64,000 nt of DNA, from assembly GCF_023065955.2 (NCBI RefSeq), contig NW_026622897.1, positions 8,561,001 through 8,625,000 on the forward strand. Reading direction: 5' to 3'. Source of the stretch: Ursus arctos. Taxonomy: Eukaryota; Chordata; Mammalia; Carnivora; Ursidae. Position numbers and translations under genes: made by a program. Below, one piece after another: positions 40,001 to 53,528 of this stretch. Within the stretch, counting starts at the first letter, position 1. Each line of letters opens with the position of its first letter. The notes below the pieces were generated by a model. That model ran no database searches. It saw only the letters and a list, made by a program, of their open reading frames with translations, and was not told the origin of the DNA.

Positions 40001-41748
40001 TTTTTAGAGAAATCGTGGGGTTCAGGTTGTTGGGACACTTATATTTCAAGTCGATGGGGAATTATAATTGCACAAATTGTGTTTGATGATGATGGAGTCT
40101 GCAGCTGCAAAAGCATCCCCCCCCTTTATTCAGCTCAGTGAGCCTGATTCTTTTACTGTTGGAATATTGTACTGACAGCCAAATTCATGCTAGGAGTGAC
40201 AAAAGCTATGGAAAGCTTCCTGCTCATAACTAGCCTTCTATCAATACTTTTTTGGGGGACTTCTAGATTTGGAGAGAAGATGGCTTTTACCCCTCGGAAC
40301 CGGTGTTTGTTCCAGCACCAGGAACCAGTGAAGAAGATGGTGGGGTTATTCTCTCTGTGGTGATCACCCCCGACCAGGTAGATGTATCTCCTCATCACTA
40401 GTCAAAAAGAGAAGTAGCAGTGAGCCTTTTGGGGGTTCTATTCAGTGATGCTGTCAATAGTTTTTGATTCCGAAACAGCACTTTCTCCCTTTTATTCCTC
40501 TCCTCATATGTACATACCCTTTTATCGTAATCCATGCCTTATTATTTTAACGGTCTATTTATAGAATCAGCCTCATAATTTACATTTGCATAGGAATTCA
40601 TGTACAAACGACTTTCACACATGTCACCTTATTTACTAATCAGAACAGCTTTGTTGGATACCATTTTATGCACTGGAATTTTTACGGAAGTTGAGAGAGC
40701 TTGTGTCAGATCTCATAGCAGTAAAGCCCGTGTTTAAATCTCAGTCTTCTGACGTCTAATCTAACGTTCATGCCACCATCTCTGCTGCATTTTCATCCGA
40801 GTGTCCCAAAAGTCTAATGTGGTGAGGCCCTAGTATCTCAATCATGTTGATATCTTAACTTCTTGTCTAAGGCAGTCTTGTGGCAAAAAGGTTGAGTACC
40901 AGCTTTGACCAGTTATTAGCGGCTGCCTGGTGTAGGATTCTGAGGCTTTTTTTTTTTTTTTAAGATTTTTTAAATTTATTTATTCAACAGAGATAGAGAC
41001 AGCCAGCGAGAGAGGGAACACAAGCAGGGGGAGTGGGAGAGGAAGAAGCAGGCTCATAGCGGAGGAGCCCGATGTGGGGCTTGATTCCATAACACCAGGA
41101 TCACACCCTGAGCCGAAGGCAGACGCCTAACCGCTGTGCCACCCAGGCTCCCCTCTGAGGCTTTTTAAGGGTTTGGTGAGAAAAGTGCTGCGATCGATTA
41201 CTAATATCTGCTGTAGGCTTAGGAGGACTTTGTCCTCATACCATGTACTTGCCACTCCTGTAATTACACCAGGGCAAATATCAATCTGCCTTGTAATGCT
41301 ACCCTTTGTACAGCTCCAAAGTAACACAAAATAAAAGCATTTCTAATTTGGAAGAAAAAAATTTCTATGTCTCTTAGGAGACTGAAAAGGGGCAGGTAAC
41401 AAGATCTCTAAACTCCAAGAGAGTCTCTGAAAGTAATTGATATAAACAACTTAATTTCTTCACTCTAGGTATGAACTTCTTCAGCCATAATGTCCTTCTC
41501 AGGCTCATTTAGCCATTCAGCAAACATTTAGTGAACGGATGGATAGTCAAGGCACTGTGCTAGGTGCTGAGGATAGATAGGAAGATGCATAAGACATGAT
41601 CAAAAGAATTTTCGGTATTGTCTTTCTGTTCCAGAATGAAAAAAATTTTCTCCTAGTCTTGGATGCCAAGAACTTTGAAGAACTGGGCCGAGCAGAAGTG
41701 CCTGTGCAAATGCCTTATGGGTTCCATGGTACCTTTGTAACCATCTGA
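2096..41748 (+). CDS. BCO2: Beta-carotene oxygenase 2 (carotenoid 9',10'-dioxygenase), 12 coding exons, complete
   Basis: Joined coding exons: 2096-2183, 6176-6380, 17001-17212, 17411-17526, 18320-18422, 25993-26121, 27145-27305, 28234-28401, 37785-37922, 39399-39581, 40267-40377, 41635-41748. Every junction has AG/GT and phases agree; the sum is 1728 bases, 575 residues plus stop. The family member is a mitochondrial non-heme Fe(II) oxygenase that eccentrically cleaves carotenoids and xanthophylls at the 9',10' double bond. The four iron-ligand histidines are visible: H222 (ATAHPHYD), H282 (SYYHSFG), H353 ([10 protein letters not shown]) and H569 (PYGFHGTF). Length is that of human BCO2 (579) minus the four-residue net gain caused by the primate GKAAA insertion. 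The C-terminus ends HGTFVTI. No frameshift or stop was found. Downstream neighbour PTS is in the same orientation, as in human. Identification is from recalled family sequence, not a search; I regard it as secure. Confidence 0.96.
4020..4195 (+). repeat. MIR-like fossil SINE
   Basis: CATTTTATCATTGAAAAACTTGAGGC... AGTAACTTACCCAAGG follows the MIR core order. Confidence 0.6.
4575..4735 (+). repeat. MER5-type DNA-transposon fossil
   Basis: Starts TGGTTCTCAAAG and ends CTTGAGAAACGGTGG, with ATTCTGATTAGGTCCAGGGTGG inside. Matches the hAT-Charlie MER5A pattern of inverted ends. Confidence 0.6.
4895..5135 (+). repeat. MIR fossil SINE
   Basis: AATAATGATAGCTAACATTTTTGAG, ATAACCTAACTCATTTATT and GGTTGCCTTGCTCAAGG follow the MIR consensus. 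Confidence 0.75.
6176..6380 (+). CDS. BCO2: BCO2 coding exon 2
   Basis: Acceptor CACAG ends at 6175 and donor GTAAGT starts at 6381. The exon completes V30, carries residues 31-97 and two bases of K98. It contains [33 protein letters not shown] and FGKD. M35 at 6190 corresponds to the start of the described shorter human isoform. Confidence 0.95.
6720..7310 (+). repeat. LINE-2 3' fragment
   Basis: Matches the L2 terminal pattern CAGCTCAAGTCTCACGTCC, then ACTAGAATGTAAGTACCATG and CTCAATAAATACATGT. Interrupted by the SINE at 6911-7107. Confidence 0.7.
6911..7107 (+). mobile_element. CAN SINE splitting an L2 in BCO2 intron 2
   Basis: Head GGGGCGCCTGCGTGGCTCAG and tail AAAATCTTCAAAAAAA. It interrupts a LINE-2 3' segment (6720-7310). 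Confidence 0.92.
8595..8785 (-). mobile_element. CAN SINE inside old L1
   Basis: Flanked by TSD TCTGCCCATTTTTT (8581-8594, 8786-8799). Body has GACAGCCAGCGAGAGAGGG. Confidence 0.93.
8818..9024 (-). mobile_element. CAN SINE inside old L1
   Basis: TSD AATTGTTTATTTT at 8805-8817 and 9025-9037. Only about 30 bases separate it from the previous SINE. Confidence 0.93.
9460..9850. other. Unrecognised intronic segment with open frames on both strands
   Basis: GC-richer island in intron 2. On + it opens a frame of 84 codons with one strongly hydrophobic stretch ([18 protein letters not shown]). On minus, the 9900-9770 stretch reads [20 protein letters not shown] do not recognise either and no start/splice context supports a gene. 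It could be a fragment of a retrocopy. Confidence 0.25.
11104..11295 (-). mobile_element. CAN SINE
   Basis: TSD TCTCCTGATT at 11081-11090 and 11296-11305, extended by a near-match. GAGAGAGAG-rich body; ends GCCAACCAGGCACCC. Confidence 0.92.
12641..12730. repeat. (TTCC)n microsatellite
   Basis: About 14 uninterrupted TTCC units (from 12666) flanked by CCT-rich and CT-rich stretches. The lysine/glutamate/glycine-rich minus-strand ORFs across it are artefacts. Confidence 0.95.
14078..14279 (-). mobile_element. CAN SINE in old L1
   Basis: TSD TGATGGATACTTT at 14065-14077 and 14280-14292. Young-type body with GGATCACGCCCTGAGCCGAAG. Confidence 0.94.
14310..14485. repeat. AT/GT-rich compound microsatellite
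   Basis: Alternating TATATG/TGTGTATA/ACACAT repeats. The small ORF across it is low-complexity. Confidence 0.9.
15164..15590 (+). mobile_element. CAN SINE split by a second SINE
   Basis: Head GGGGTGCCTCGGTGGCACAG; its A-rich tail is interrupted at 15365-15567 by an opposite-strand SINE and resumes as TAAATACATAAATCTTAAAAA. Confidence 0.9.
15365..15567 (-). mobile_element. CAN SINE nested in the tail of another SINE
   Basis: TSD TAAATACATAAAT at 15352-15364 and 15568-15580, lying in the older SINE's tail. Young subgroup: CATAACGCTGGGATCACGCC. Confidence 0.95.
15797..15991 (+). mobile_element. CAN SINE in old L1
   Basis: Head GGGGTGCCTGGGTGGCTCAG, CT-repeat, tail AAATAAATAAAATCTTTAAAA. Flanks share an imperfect AACATA. 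Confidence 0.92.
16115..16156. repeat. (TG)21 microsatellite
   Basis: Uninterrupted TG dinucleotides, likely length-polymorphic. Confidence 0.97.
17001..17212 (+). CDS. BCO2: BCO2 coding exon 3
   Basis: Acceptor TTTGAAG ends at 17000; donor GTAAGT starts at 17213. Carries residues 99-168: [16 protein letters not shown], then [15 protein letters not shown] and [14 protein letters not shown], ending FELP. The last base joins exon 4 to form A169. Confidence 0.96.
17411..17526 (+). CDS. BCO2: BCO2 coding exon 4
   Basis: Acceptor TTTCAG ends at 17410; donor GTAAAA starts at 17527. Encodes A169[16 protein letters not shown]...LEKTEK (to residue 207). The exon 3/4 junction reads FELP-A-ITDN without the extra GKAAA reported in primates. 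Confidence 0.96.
17634..17816 (+). mobile_element. CAN SINE in BCO2 intron 4
   Basis: Head GGGGTGCCTGAGTGGCTCAG, tail AATCAATAAAATCTTAAAAAA. It lies about 110 bases past exon 4. Confidence 0.9.
18320..18422 (+). CDS. BCO2: BCO2 coding exon 5 (iron ligand H222)
   Basis: Acceptor TTTGCAG ends at 18319; donor GTAAAG starts at 18423. Encodes residues 208-241, [19 protein letters not shown] then [15 protein letters not shown]. The ATAHPHYD histidine is the first iron ligand. Confidence 0.96.
18965..19205 (+). repeat. MIR fossil SINE in BCO2 intron 5
   Basis: AATGATAGCTAACATTTATTGAG, CTTTAATCCTTGTAACAACTCTG, CCATTTTACAGACAATGG. Confidence 0.78.
19311..19486 (+). mobile_element. CAN SINE in BCO2 intron 5
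   Basis: Head GGCACCTGAGTGGCTCAG. Imperfect TSD AAGAGATGGGTTAGG / AAGAAATGGGTAGG. Confidence 0.9.
20014..22420 (+). pseudogene. LINE-1 ORF2 C-terminal 800 codons, open frame
   Basis: Reverse transcriptase with the [10 protein letters not shown] active-site motif, thumb region, and the C-terminal Cys-rich segment (CWRGCGERG...LHCWWEC). The open frame ends LIYGT. Endonuclease and roughly the first 470 residues are missing because of 5' truncation, so it is not a functional element. Its frame is continuous where the full-length copy at 56.33 kb carries a 4-base deletion. Confidence 0.93.
20014..22713 (+). mobile_element. Young 5'-truncated LINE-1 in BCO2 intron 5 (sense)
   Basis: A 2.7-kb insertion flanked by a perfect 15-bp target-site duplication, AAGAAACATTTTGCA, at 19999-20013 and 22714-22728. 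It begins inside ORF2 and runs uninterrupted to the ORF2 stop at 22418-22420. A 3'UTR with a G-rich tract (around 22540), AATAAA at 22685 and a short poly(A) follow. Near-identity to the full-length element at 55.4-61.9 kb shows it is recent. It lies on the transcribed strand of BCO2, so its polyadenylation signal could act in BCO2 pre-mRNA; that is inference. Confidence 0.96.
22935..23160 (+). repeat. MER5-type DNA-transposon fossil
   Basis: TCAGTGGTTCTCAGCCTTTAG start, AGAATCTGCATTTTAACC middle, GATATTTGAGAAACCCAGG end. Confidence 0.6.
23698..23900 (+). mobile_element. CAN SINE in BCO2 intron 5
   Basis: TSD TAAAAATGAACAAAAAT (17 bp) at 23681-23697 and 23901-23917. Head GGCGTGCCTGGGTGGCTCAG. 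Confidence 0.95.
24070..24995 (+). repeat. LINE-2 3' segment in BCO2 intron 5
   Basis: AGAATGTCTAATAGGCATTACA, ATTATTGTAATAGCTTCTTAACGG, CTTTACTCAAATGTCACCTTC and a terminal ATTCAATAAGTAACTGCTGAATAAATGAA. All in L2 order. The three ORFs within are remnants or chance. Confidence 0.75.
25993..26121 (+). CDS. BCO2: BCO2 coding exon 6 (iron ligand H282)
   Basis: Acceptor TTTTCCAG ends at 25992; donor GTAAGC starts at 26122. Encodes G242 to F284, with [20 protein letters not shown] and PSYYHSF; H282 is the second iron ligand. Confidence 0.96.
26122..28233 (+). other. BCO2 introns 6 and 7, no recent repeats recognised
   Basis: Apart from exon 7 (27145-27305) this stretch is AT-rich unique-looking sequence with a poly(A)-like tract at 26581-26616. 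Confidence 0.6.
27145..27305 (+). CDS. BCO2: BCO2 coding exon 7
   Basis: Acceptor CCTTTTAG ends at 27144. Encodes G285 to Q338, with [20 protein letters not shown] and [20 protein letters not shown]. The donor is GTGGAG at 27306, the weakest match to the GTRAGT consensus in this gene. Reading through it would add about 14 residues before a stop. Confidence 0.95.
28234..28401 (+). CDS. BCO2: BCO2 coding exon 8 (iron ligand H353)
   Basis: Acceptor CCCCTGCAG ends at 28233; donor GTAAAC starts at 28402. Encodes residues 339-394, [20 protein letters not shown] through [15 protein letters not shown]353 is the third iron ligand. Confidence 0.96.
28819..28960 (-). mobile_element. Short, older CAN SINE in BCO2 intron 8
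   Basis: TSD CTGTAGTTTTATTT at 28804-28817 and 28961-28974. It lacks the GA-rich middle; ends ACTGAGCCACCCAGGTGCC. Confidence 0.88.
28995..29201 (-). mobile_element. CAN SINE in BCO2 intron 8
   Basis: A-tail as TTTTTTTAAGATTTTATTTA, body GACAGCCAGTGAGAGAGGG, end CCAACCAGGCTCCCC. Immediately follows the previous SINE. Confidence 0.9.
29345..29546 (+). mobile_element. CAN SINE in BCO2 intron 8
   Basis: Head GGGGCGCCTGGGTGGCTCAG. TSD ATTGCCTGGGTTT / ATTGCCCAGGTTT (29332-29344, 29547-29559). Confidence 0.94.
30600..31020. repeat. CA/TA/TG microsatellites
   Basis: ACACACACACACAC near 30628 and long TATATG/TGTGTG mixtures at 30870-31005, ending in a T-run. Confidence 0.85.
31006..31198 (-). mobile_element. 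Older CAN SINE
   Basis: T-run, GAGAGAGCATGGG, CTTGATCTTACAACCCTGAG and CTGAGCCACTCAGGTGCCC. Diverged copy. Confidence 0.85.
31220..31415 (-). mobile_element. CAN SINE
   Basis: TSD TTGATATTATTTTAT at 31205-31219 and 31416-31430. Confidence 0.95.
32283..32468 (-). mobile_element. CAN SINE
   Basis: TSD TCAGACTGGC flanks it (starting 32266 and 32469). Confidence 0.92.
32705..32896 (-). mobile_element. CAN SINE
   Basis: AAGATTTTATTTATTTATCG start and CTGAGCCACGCAGGCGTCC end. No clean TSD seen. Confidence 0.88.
33064..33263 (+). mobile_element. CAN SINE
   Basis: TSD AGAAATGTTTATAACA at 33048-33063 and 33264-33279. Head GGGCGCCTGGGTGGCTCAG. Confidence 0.95.
33634..33808 (-). mobile_element. CAN SINE
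   Basis: TSD CTTAAATTATGAAT at 33620-33633 and 33809-33822. Confidence 0.95.
34200..34720 (-). repeat. Carnivore LINE-1 3'UTR fragment, antisense, SINE-split
   Basis: AGTTTCAGGAGTAGAATTTAG, AACACCCAGTCATCACAAGTG and CTCACCCACCTCCCCTCCAG resemble the 3'UTR at 38.4 kb and 55.5 kb. A SINE at 34386-34584 interrupts it. Confidence 0.75.
34386..34584 (+). mobile_element. CAN SINE
   Basis: Head GGGGCGCCTGGGTGGCTCAG, tail AAATAAAATAAAATCTTAAAA. Imperfect TSD AAGATCCT / AAGAGCCT. Confidence 0.92.
35155..36290 (-). repeat. Old LINE-1 3' segment, antisense
   Basis: ATAACATAAAATTTACCATTTTAACC, AATAATGCTGTTATGAACATTGG and GGTTTTGATTTGTATTTCC in L1 reverse-complement order. Interrupted by a SINE at 36010. 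Confidence 0.78.
36010..36200 (-). mobile_element. Young CAN SINE
   Basis: TSD CTTACCCATTTTTT at 35996-36009 and 36201-36214. Young subgroup: CATAACGCTGGGATCACGCC. Confidence 0.95.
36300..37395. other. BCO2 intron 8, unassigned stretch
   Basis: No CAN SINE or L1. The 36860-37310 part has moderate GC and runs like an old LTR or DNA-transposon remnant, but I could not name it. Confidence 0.35.
37400..37675 (+). repeat. LINE-2 3' end upstream of BCO2 exon 9
   Basis: CACTAGAATGTGAGTCCCATGAGG, TGCATTCCCAGCGTCTAAAAC, AGTAGGTACTCAACAGATAT and GGAATAAATGAATG. It ends about 110 bases before exon 9. Confidence 0.75.
37785..37922 (+). CDS. BCO2: BCO2 coding exon 9
   Basis: Acceptor CTGAACAG ends at 37784; donor GTATGC starts at 37923. 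Encodes residues 395-440, with [20 protein letters not shown] and [18 protein letters not shown]. This short exon is internal to no long ORF and was found by reading the frame between splice sites. Confidence 0.95.
38309..39219 (-). mobile_element. CAN SINE split in two by an L1 3' fragment
   Basis: SINE halves at about 38309-38390 and 39094-39219. The outer TSD AACCTGATAATCT at 38296-38308 and 39220-39232 shows they were one insertion, later opened by L1 sequence. Confidence 0.9.
38391..39093 (-). mobile_element. 5'-truncated carnivore LINE-1 3' end inside the SINE
   Basis: Antisense L1 3'UTR and ORF2 end: ATAACACCCAGTGCTCATTA, CCACCTCCCCACCAGCAACC, CATGTCATTGCAAATGGCA and TTGCATTCCCACCAACAGTG. 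Contains a (TG)n tract near 38806-38829. Confidence 0.85.
39399..39581 (+). CDS. BCO2: BCO2 coding exon 10
   Basis: Acceptor CTCTTTTAG ends at 39398; donor GTAATG starts at 39582. Encodes residues 441-501: [40 protein letters not shown] and [24 protein letters not shown] target-site duplication begins only 16 bases downstream of the donor. Confidence 0.95.
39615..39786 (-). mobile_element. CAN SINE just downstream of BCO2 exon 10
   Basis: TSD TCCCTTTCTGAACT at 39598-39611 and 39787-39800. The element begins about 33 bases after the exon 10 donor. Confidence 0.95.
40267..40377 (+). CDS. BCO2: BCO2 coding exon 11
   Basis: Acceptor GACTTCTAG ends at 40266; donor GTAGAT starts at 40378. Encodes residues 502-538, [20 protein letters not shown] then [17 protein letters not shown]. 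Confidence 0.95.
40952..41153 (-). mobile_element. Young CAN SINE in BCO2 intron 11
   Basis: TSD TCTGAGGCTTTTT at 40939-40951 and 41154-41166. Confidence 0.95.
41635..41748 (+). CDS. BCO2: BCO2 coding exon 12 and stop (iron ligand H569)
   Basis: Acceptor CTGTTCCAG ends at 41634. Encodes residues 539-575, [37 protein letters not shown], then TGA at 41746. H569 is the fourth iron ligand. The penultimate residue is Thr where human and mouse have Pro, as I recall them. Confidence 0.96.
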   Translation, partial: NEKNFLLVLDAKNFEELGRAEVPVQMPYGFHGTFVTI

Positions 41749-42003
41749 TGGAGCAACTCGAAATGCCTGGAAACTAGCTTTAAAATGAACGTGCTCTTTA
41801 CAAAAGGGAGAACAAAAAGAGCACCTTCCCTCCCAAACCGTAGACACCTGGTTTTAAAATTTCTATTATAAATGGAATTCTTGGAGATAATAATGGTTTT
41901 ATAATTTCTTAGAGCTTTTTCTTAAAAACATAAAGCAACTGTTGATACAACCTTTTGAAGAGAGTTTTAAATTTGTATTTACTAGATAGATCTCTATCTA
42001 GAT

Positions 42004-42009
42004 AATAAA
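42004..42009 (+). terminator. Probable BCO2 polyadenylation signal AATAAA
   Basis: First AATAAA after the BCO2 stop, giving a 3'UTR of roughly 280 bases. Other downstream signals may also be used. Confidence 0.6.
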
Positions 42010-42029
42010 AACACATGAAAGAAAAAGAG

Positions 42030-44750
42030 CTGCATCATTACCACCCAGATAGGGTGGGTGACAAATGTCCTCACACTTGAGAGAAAAAATACAAATAATC
42101 ATAGATAGTAAAACATGAATATAGCTCTAAAAAGCACCTCGTTTTTTCTGTCACGGCCTGCCTGTTAGCACGGGTTCCAGGACTCGCAGAAGACAGGAAG
42201 CCAACTACGTCATGCTTAGAGGCTTTCTTCCAAACAGTTTCTCCACAGTTCACAGACACCACAGCGGTTGAACCACCGACTGCCATCTTCTGCCTCACCC
42301 CCAACTCAGCCTTGGGAAGGTGTTGTTTTGAGGGACATCACTAAAATCAGGCATTTCTTCTAATCTCCAGGTGTATAGTTCTCCAGAAATTGATGAGAAG
42401 CCAGTGGTTCTTCATTCAATTGAGCAACAGGTGGCACTAGAGGCCATATAATCTCCACATTTCTAACCACCCTCCCACACCCCCAGTTTTACCAACAGCC
42501 CAAATCTGTCTGCCGTCTGTCACTTAAACCATACTCTTGCCAACACCTTCACGATCTTTTGTTCCCTTTTCCTTCATTTATACTTCCTCCCTCCACTTGA
42601 CTCAGCCTGGGGCCAGTTAAACTGTCGTTGCTCCTTCTGCATGTTGAATGTTGCTGGGGAAGCCTCCTAGATGTGTAGTTTGGGGCAACTGTGAACTCAC
42701 GGTCAGGCTCATGCATGACCCTGGACCAGCATAGCCAGTTGCTTCCCAGTTATCCTCAGGAGTTATTACAGACATCATAAACCCTGTCCTTTTCAGTGAA
42801 GTGTTCCCACAGGTACAAAAATGCCACAGGTAATGGTTTACATCGTGGCAATAAAGTGAAAGTTCTAAGTTTTGTGTCTGGCTTGATGAAACACAGAACA
42901 AAAGCAGCAGGTACCAGAATGACGAGAAGATGCTTAAGTACAGCTAATACAGCAGATGTGGGAGCTTCGAGGCTGAAGTCATTGTAAGAGAAGGTATATA
43001 TATGTCACAGAGGTCCTCAAAAGGCATCGTACTACCCCCCCCAAGGCATGGAAGATTGTTTTAGATCTTATCTGAATCTAAAGGGTGGAGGAGATTCTAG
43101 CTGACTTCTGTGAAGTATGCAGAGCTGATAATGTCTTTCCTCTATAAATTCCGTCCTAATCACAGGGAGTGAAGTTCAAACATATAAAGGTTAGCGGTAC
43201 AATCATAAGATTTTCACCCAAGGATGCCCAAATTCTGCTGTGGCTCTTCTATCTGTGAGGTTCTTGAAGGAGAAGACAAAAAAGGATCAATGACATTTTG
43301 TAATATGCCTATGCCTGGTAATCCAGTGCAGAGAGTTCTGGTAAAATTGAGTGAGCATATGACCAAGTTTCAAAACCTAGGTAGGGCATCTTCCTCTCCC
43401 TAAGCCCAACTCATCACTCAGCAGCATCCAGAGACTCAAGGAAAGGGAGTATGTGGTACATAAGGAAGGGGGAAAGGGACTAGGGCTTCCCCCTTGTGAC
43501 CTTCTCTTAACTAATTACATCTGCAAAGACCCTATTCCAAGTAAAGTCATATTTTGAGGTACTGGGGGCTCAACACATGAATTTTGGGGGGACATGGTTG
43601 AATCCATAACAGAATCACTGAGGGTAAATTTGGTGAGTACCCTTAATAAAAACATTTAAGAAAGAGCTCTGCAAATGTAATGCCATATTGTACTAAAGCA
43701 ACTATAGCAATTTCTCAGAAATTCCTTCGGTTTGTATTTTGATTCTTAAGACTTCATTTGGAATGAGTCAAGTGTTTTCTCCCCGATGTGGTCAATGCCC
43801 AGGAAATACTGTTTTATTGTAAGTGATCTTGGGTGAGTAATTCACTTATCTGTGCCCATGTTTTCCTATCTGTGAGAGGACTGAACTAGATAGTGTCTAT
43901 CTCAGATGTCTCCGTAGTTTATCCTTCTTTGACGTTCTTTACAACCCAACGGGGGAGAGAATAAAAACATTTGAAAATGTGTTAAGAATGTTTGCTACAT
44001 GACCATAATTTCATGCAGAACAGAGTATGTAGCCAGAGACAGGAGACATATGAGAGAAATCACCATTTGGGGCCCCTATGCCTGCCACACTCATGATTTA
44101 ATCTATCCTTCCCAGTGCCTGGAACACTGCCAGTCTCATGGCTAGCTCTTCAGTAAGTAGATAGGTAATGAATGAAGAAAAGAGGTGACATAATACTGGG
44201 AACTGCAAGTAGTGTGGATACTCCTTATAAGTAGGCCTGAGGAAACAAGATCCGCTCACTCCGCAGGTGTCAACATAGGACAGAGAAACGCTAATGTGTG
44301 TGTGTTCACGACTGCCTGTGTTCACACTGATAAATGACTTCATGTGTGTGTATAATAAGGAAAGCTTGAGAATTTCCCTTAGTAAGAAGAATCTTTACAC
44401 AGTCCAAAGGTAGTATGATTTCCGAAAGTCAAGTGCTCCCACACGTGCCCTGAAATTCCCGCTCCCTTTATGCTATAGGTAGGTTGGCCCTGGGACTCAT
44501 CTCGGAGTAACCAGCCAGTGGAGGTTATTTTAACTAGGGCTTTCTGTAAAGGAGTGGCAGGAGCATGTCAAGAGGTCCCTCCAGTACCCAAAGTGTGCCC
44601 AGGCTGACCCTAACGGCTCTACTTGGCCTAAGGCTGAACAGTCAGTATGATGAAAGGCACTAAGATCCTACCTATCTTTTCCGACCGACCTCCGGGACTT
44701 TTGCTTAGCTTATTCCAACTCCGGCTATCCAAGAGACTCACAGTACAGGA
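42030..44750. other. BCO2-PTS intergenic region without recent transposons
   Basis: 2.7 kb with no CAN SINE or L1. At 43490-43615 (CTAATTACATCTGCAAAGACCC... ATGAATTTTGGGGGGACA) lies an old mammalian repeat. Several short ORFs have no support. Confidence 0.6.
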
Positions 44751-44891
44751 CGCTTTACTGCCTCCGGACCAGCAGAGGGAGCCAGTCACAGTGCAGAGCG
44801 GAGAGCGCGTCCCAGGGCGTCCGCCGCACTGCGCAGCCGCGGGAAGTGCTGCGGTTCCGCACCACCGCTAGGCGAGGGCGGAGGCAAGGCG

Positions 44892-51226
<6,335 letters not shown>

Positions 51227-51513
51227 CTTTTAGGGGTTAATACTGTAGAAATACTAATTTCTTCTCATATTTAAAAAAGGTCCTTATCCCCTTGGACTAT
51301 TAAGAAGTCATCACATACCTGTTATGCCTCCACATTATGTTCCGGAGTGCCCGACGGATTGAAATTGTTGTGTGTAAGACCTGTTGTGAATTCAAATCTA
51401 TCTTAAAACCAGATTTGTAAAACATCCTCAGTATCATTTAGAGAGTCTTTTATTTATAGATTACAAATCACTTCATTTTCAGTAAAATGTTATGGTGTGG
51501 AATTTAAAAGCAA

Positions 51514-51519
51514 AATAAA
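51514..51519 (+). terminator. PTS polyadenylation signal AATAAA
   Basis: AATAAA about 290 bases after the PTS stop, followed by a T-rich stretch, fitting a short 3'UTR. Confidence 0.75.
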
Positions 51520-53310
51520 TCAATTTTTGTTTTTCCGTTATCTCATTTTTAGTATTCATTTTTTTCTTGGTATAATATGAATGGCAAAAATGTTTATAAG
51601 ACTTATAGTAGGTAAAGCTTAAAAAAAAAATACAGGTGACCACAGAGTCCAGAAACCAACAACATACACTTCTTCCTTGATTACTTCTCGGGTATGTAGG
51701 GGCGCAACTTTATTCAGTGAAAGTGAGACACCCAAGTTGTAGGTAGACGTACAAGGAGTGAAGAGAACACCGCTTTAGTGCAGTTGTTCAGTGCAGTTTT
51801 GCATGTCTTGTTGAGCTATGAGTTGCTAGTGAGGAACAGCACGTTCCTGGAACGTTTGTTGGGGTATCATTAAACTATTTATTATGTGTATTTGTCCATG
51901 TTTCTGGACCTTATGGCCACCTGAACAATTTTAATTCAGAAAACTGAAGAATAATCACATATATTAAATTCTCTTAAATTAACATGAAAAGGAATATATT
52001 ATACTGCAACATGTCTCTTACATACAGTTTTTCCTAATCAATTCCATTTTGTTCTGATCATTAAACTTATACCTGCTTAAGTTGAACTGTATTCTTGGCA
52101 TCTGGTATCTTTTCTTCATGACTAAATCTGCAAGAATGTATTTGCTTGCTTTGCACAAAGAACTGTTCTCTCTTGTGTCTCATTTGTATCCTAAACTTCT
52201 TAAACTCGGGGTTTTATTTTTCTTTCCACATAGCAGCTACTACGCAATGGATTCTCAGAGTGTCGCTGCCTGAAAATAGTAAAAAGACTATGCAGTGATT
52301 ACTGTACTGGAAAAATTCTCAAAGGAGTATGCTTTTATTTTGTAGAGTTAGTAACTACAGGAATTTTATGATAAATTTTGATAATAATGCAGTGCCCACT
52401 TAATTAAATTTGAATGTGTTCTTGTTATCAAACACTATTTTTATAATGTATGCATGTATATACTGTATTGATTACTTGAAAGACAGGATTTCTAATTCCC
52501 ACAGATACCATGCAAGGTGGGTATTATTCCCATTTTACAGATGAGAAAATTAAAATTCAGTGAGTTGAAGCCGCTTGCCTAAGATCACTCAGCAGATAAA
52601 TAGTAAACTGAGTGTTTGACCCTCAGGGTCTGTCTGACTCCTAAACACAGACTCTAGAAAAAGGGTAATGAGATTATGTATATTTGAGGATTTTTTTAAA
52701 TAGATAATTTTGTAGATCTGATATCACATTAGAAAAGTGTTATTTTTCATAGTAGCATGGGTACTTCATGTATTTGCTGTTCTTGAGTTGCTTTGAGAAA
52801 ACATTTTTTTTTTTACTTGCTCTCCTTAGAAAAGTATGAAGTCTGTCTATCAGACTGAATGGGTGAGTAAAGGAGGGGAGGACCAAAGATAGTAGGTAGG
52901 TGATTTTCTTGTCTTTCTAGAACCTGTTGTCAGAGACCCTATTGAGCTGTATTGTAATTGTTGCTTTACCTTTTTGTGTTCTTACTACCCTGAATTCCTT
53001 GTGGGCAAAGTCTTTATTCTAATCAGAGTATCTGGTAAATAGCACTCAGTAATTTTTTTGTTGATTAAATATATGAATGGCATATTGGTAGAAATTGTTG
53101 AAATTTTGTAGTGCCCTATACATTAATGGGCACTTGGTAAATGTTTCTAGAATCAAATACTGTGAGAGTTTCGAGGCTTGAATTCGGTCCTCCAGCTGTT
53201 ATTATTCAGGTGTGTCCCTCTCCTCTTAGAGCCTCAGTTTCTTTACCCATAAAATGAATGCTTGGACCTGATGCTTTCTAAAGTTGTTTCTGCCTATTTT
53301 CAGATTTTAT
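51520..53310. other. Intergenic DNA downstream of PTS
   Basis: AT-rich, with a MIR at 52480-52640. No coding evidence. Confidence 0.6.
52480..52640 (+). repeat. MIR-like fossil
   Basis: CCCATTTTACAGATGAGAAAAT, TGAAGCCGCTTGCCTAAGATCACTC. Confidence 0.7.
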
Positions 53311-53321
53311 ATCTCTGTGAT

Positions 53322-53528
53322 TTTATTATATTTATTTTATTATTTTTTAAAAGATTTTATTTATATTTTTGACAGAGTGCACACATAAGCAGGGGGAGCG
53401 GCAGGCAGAGGGAGAAGCAGGCTCCCTGCTCAGGATCCAGGGCTCAATCCCAGGACCCTGGGATCATGACCTGAGCCTGGCCTGAGCCGAAGGCAGACAC
53501 TTAACCAACTGAGCCACCCAGGCACCCC
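53322..53528 (-). mobile_element. CAN SINE downstream of PTS
   Basis: TSD ATCTCTGTGAT at 53311-53321 and 53529-53539. Confidence 0.94.
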
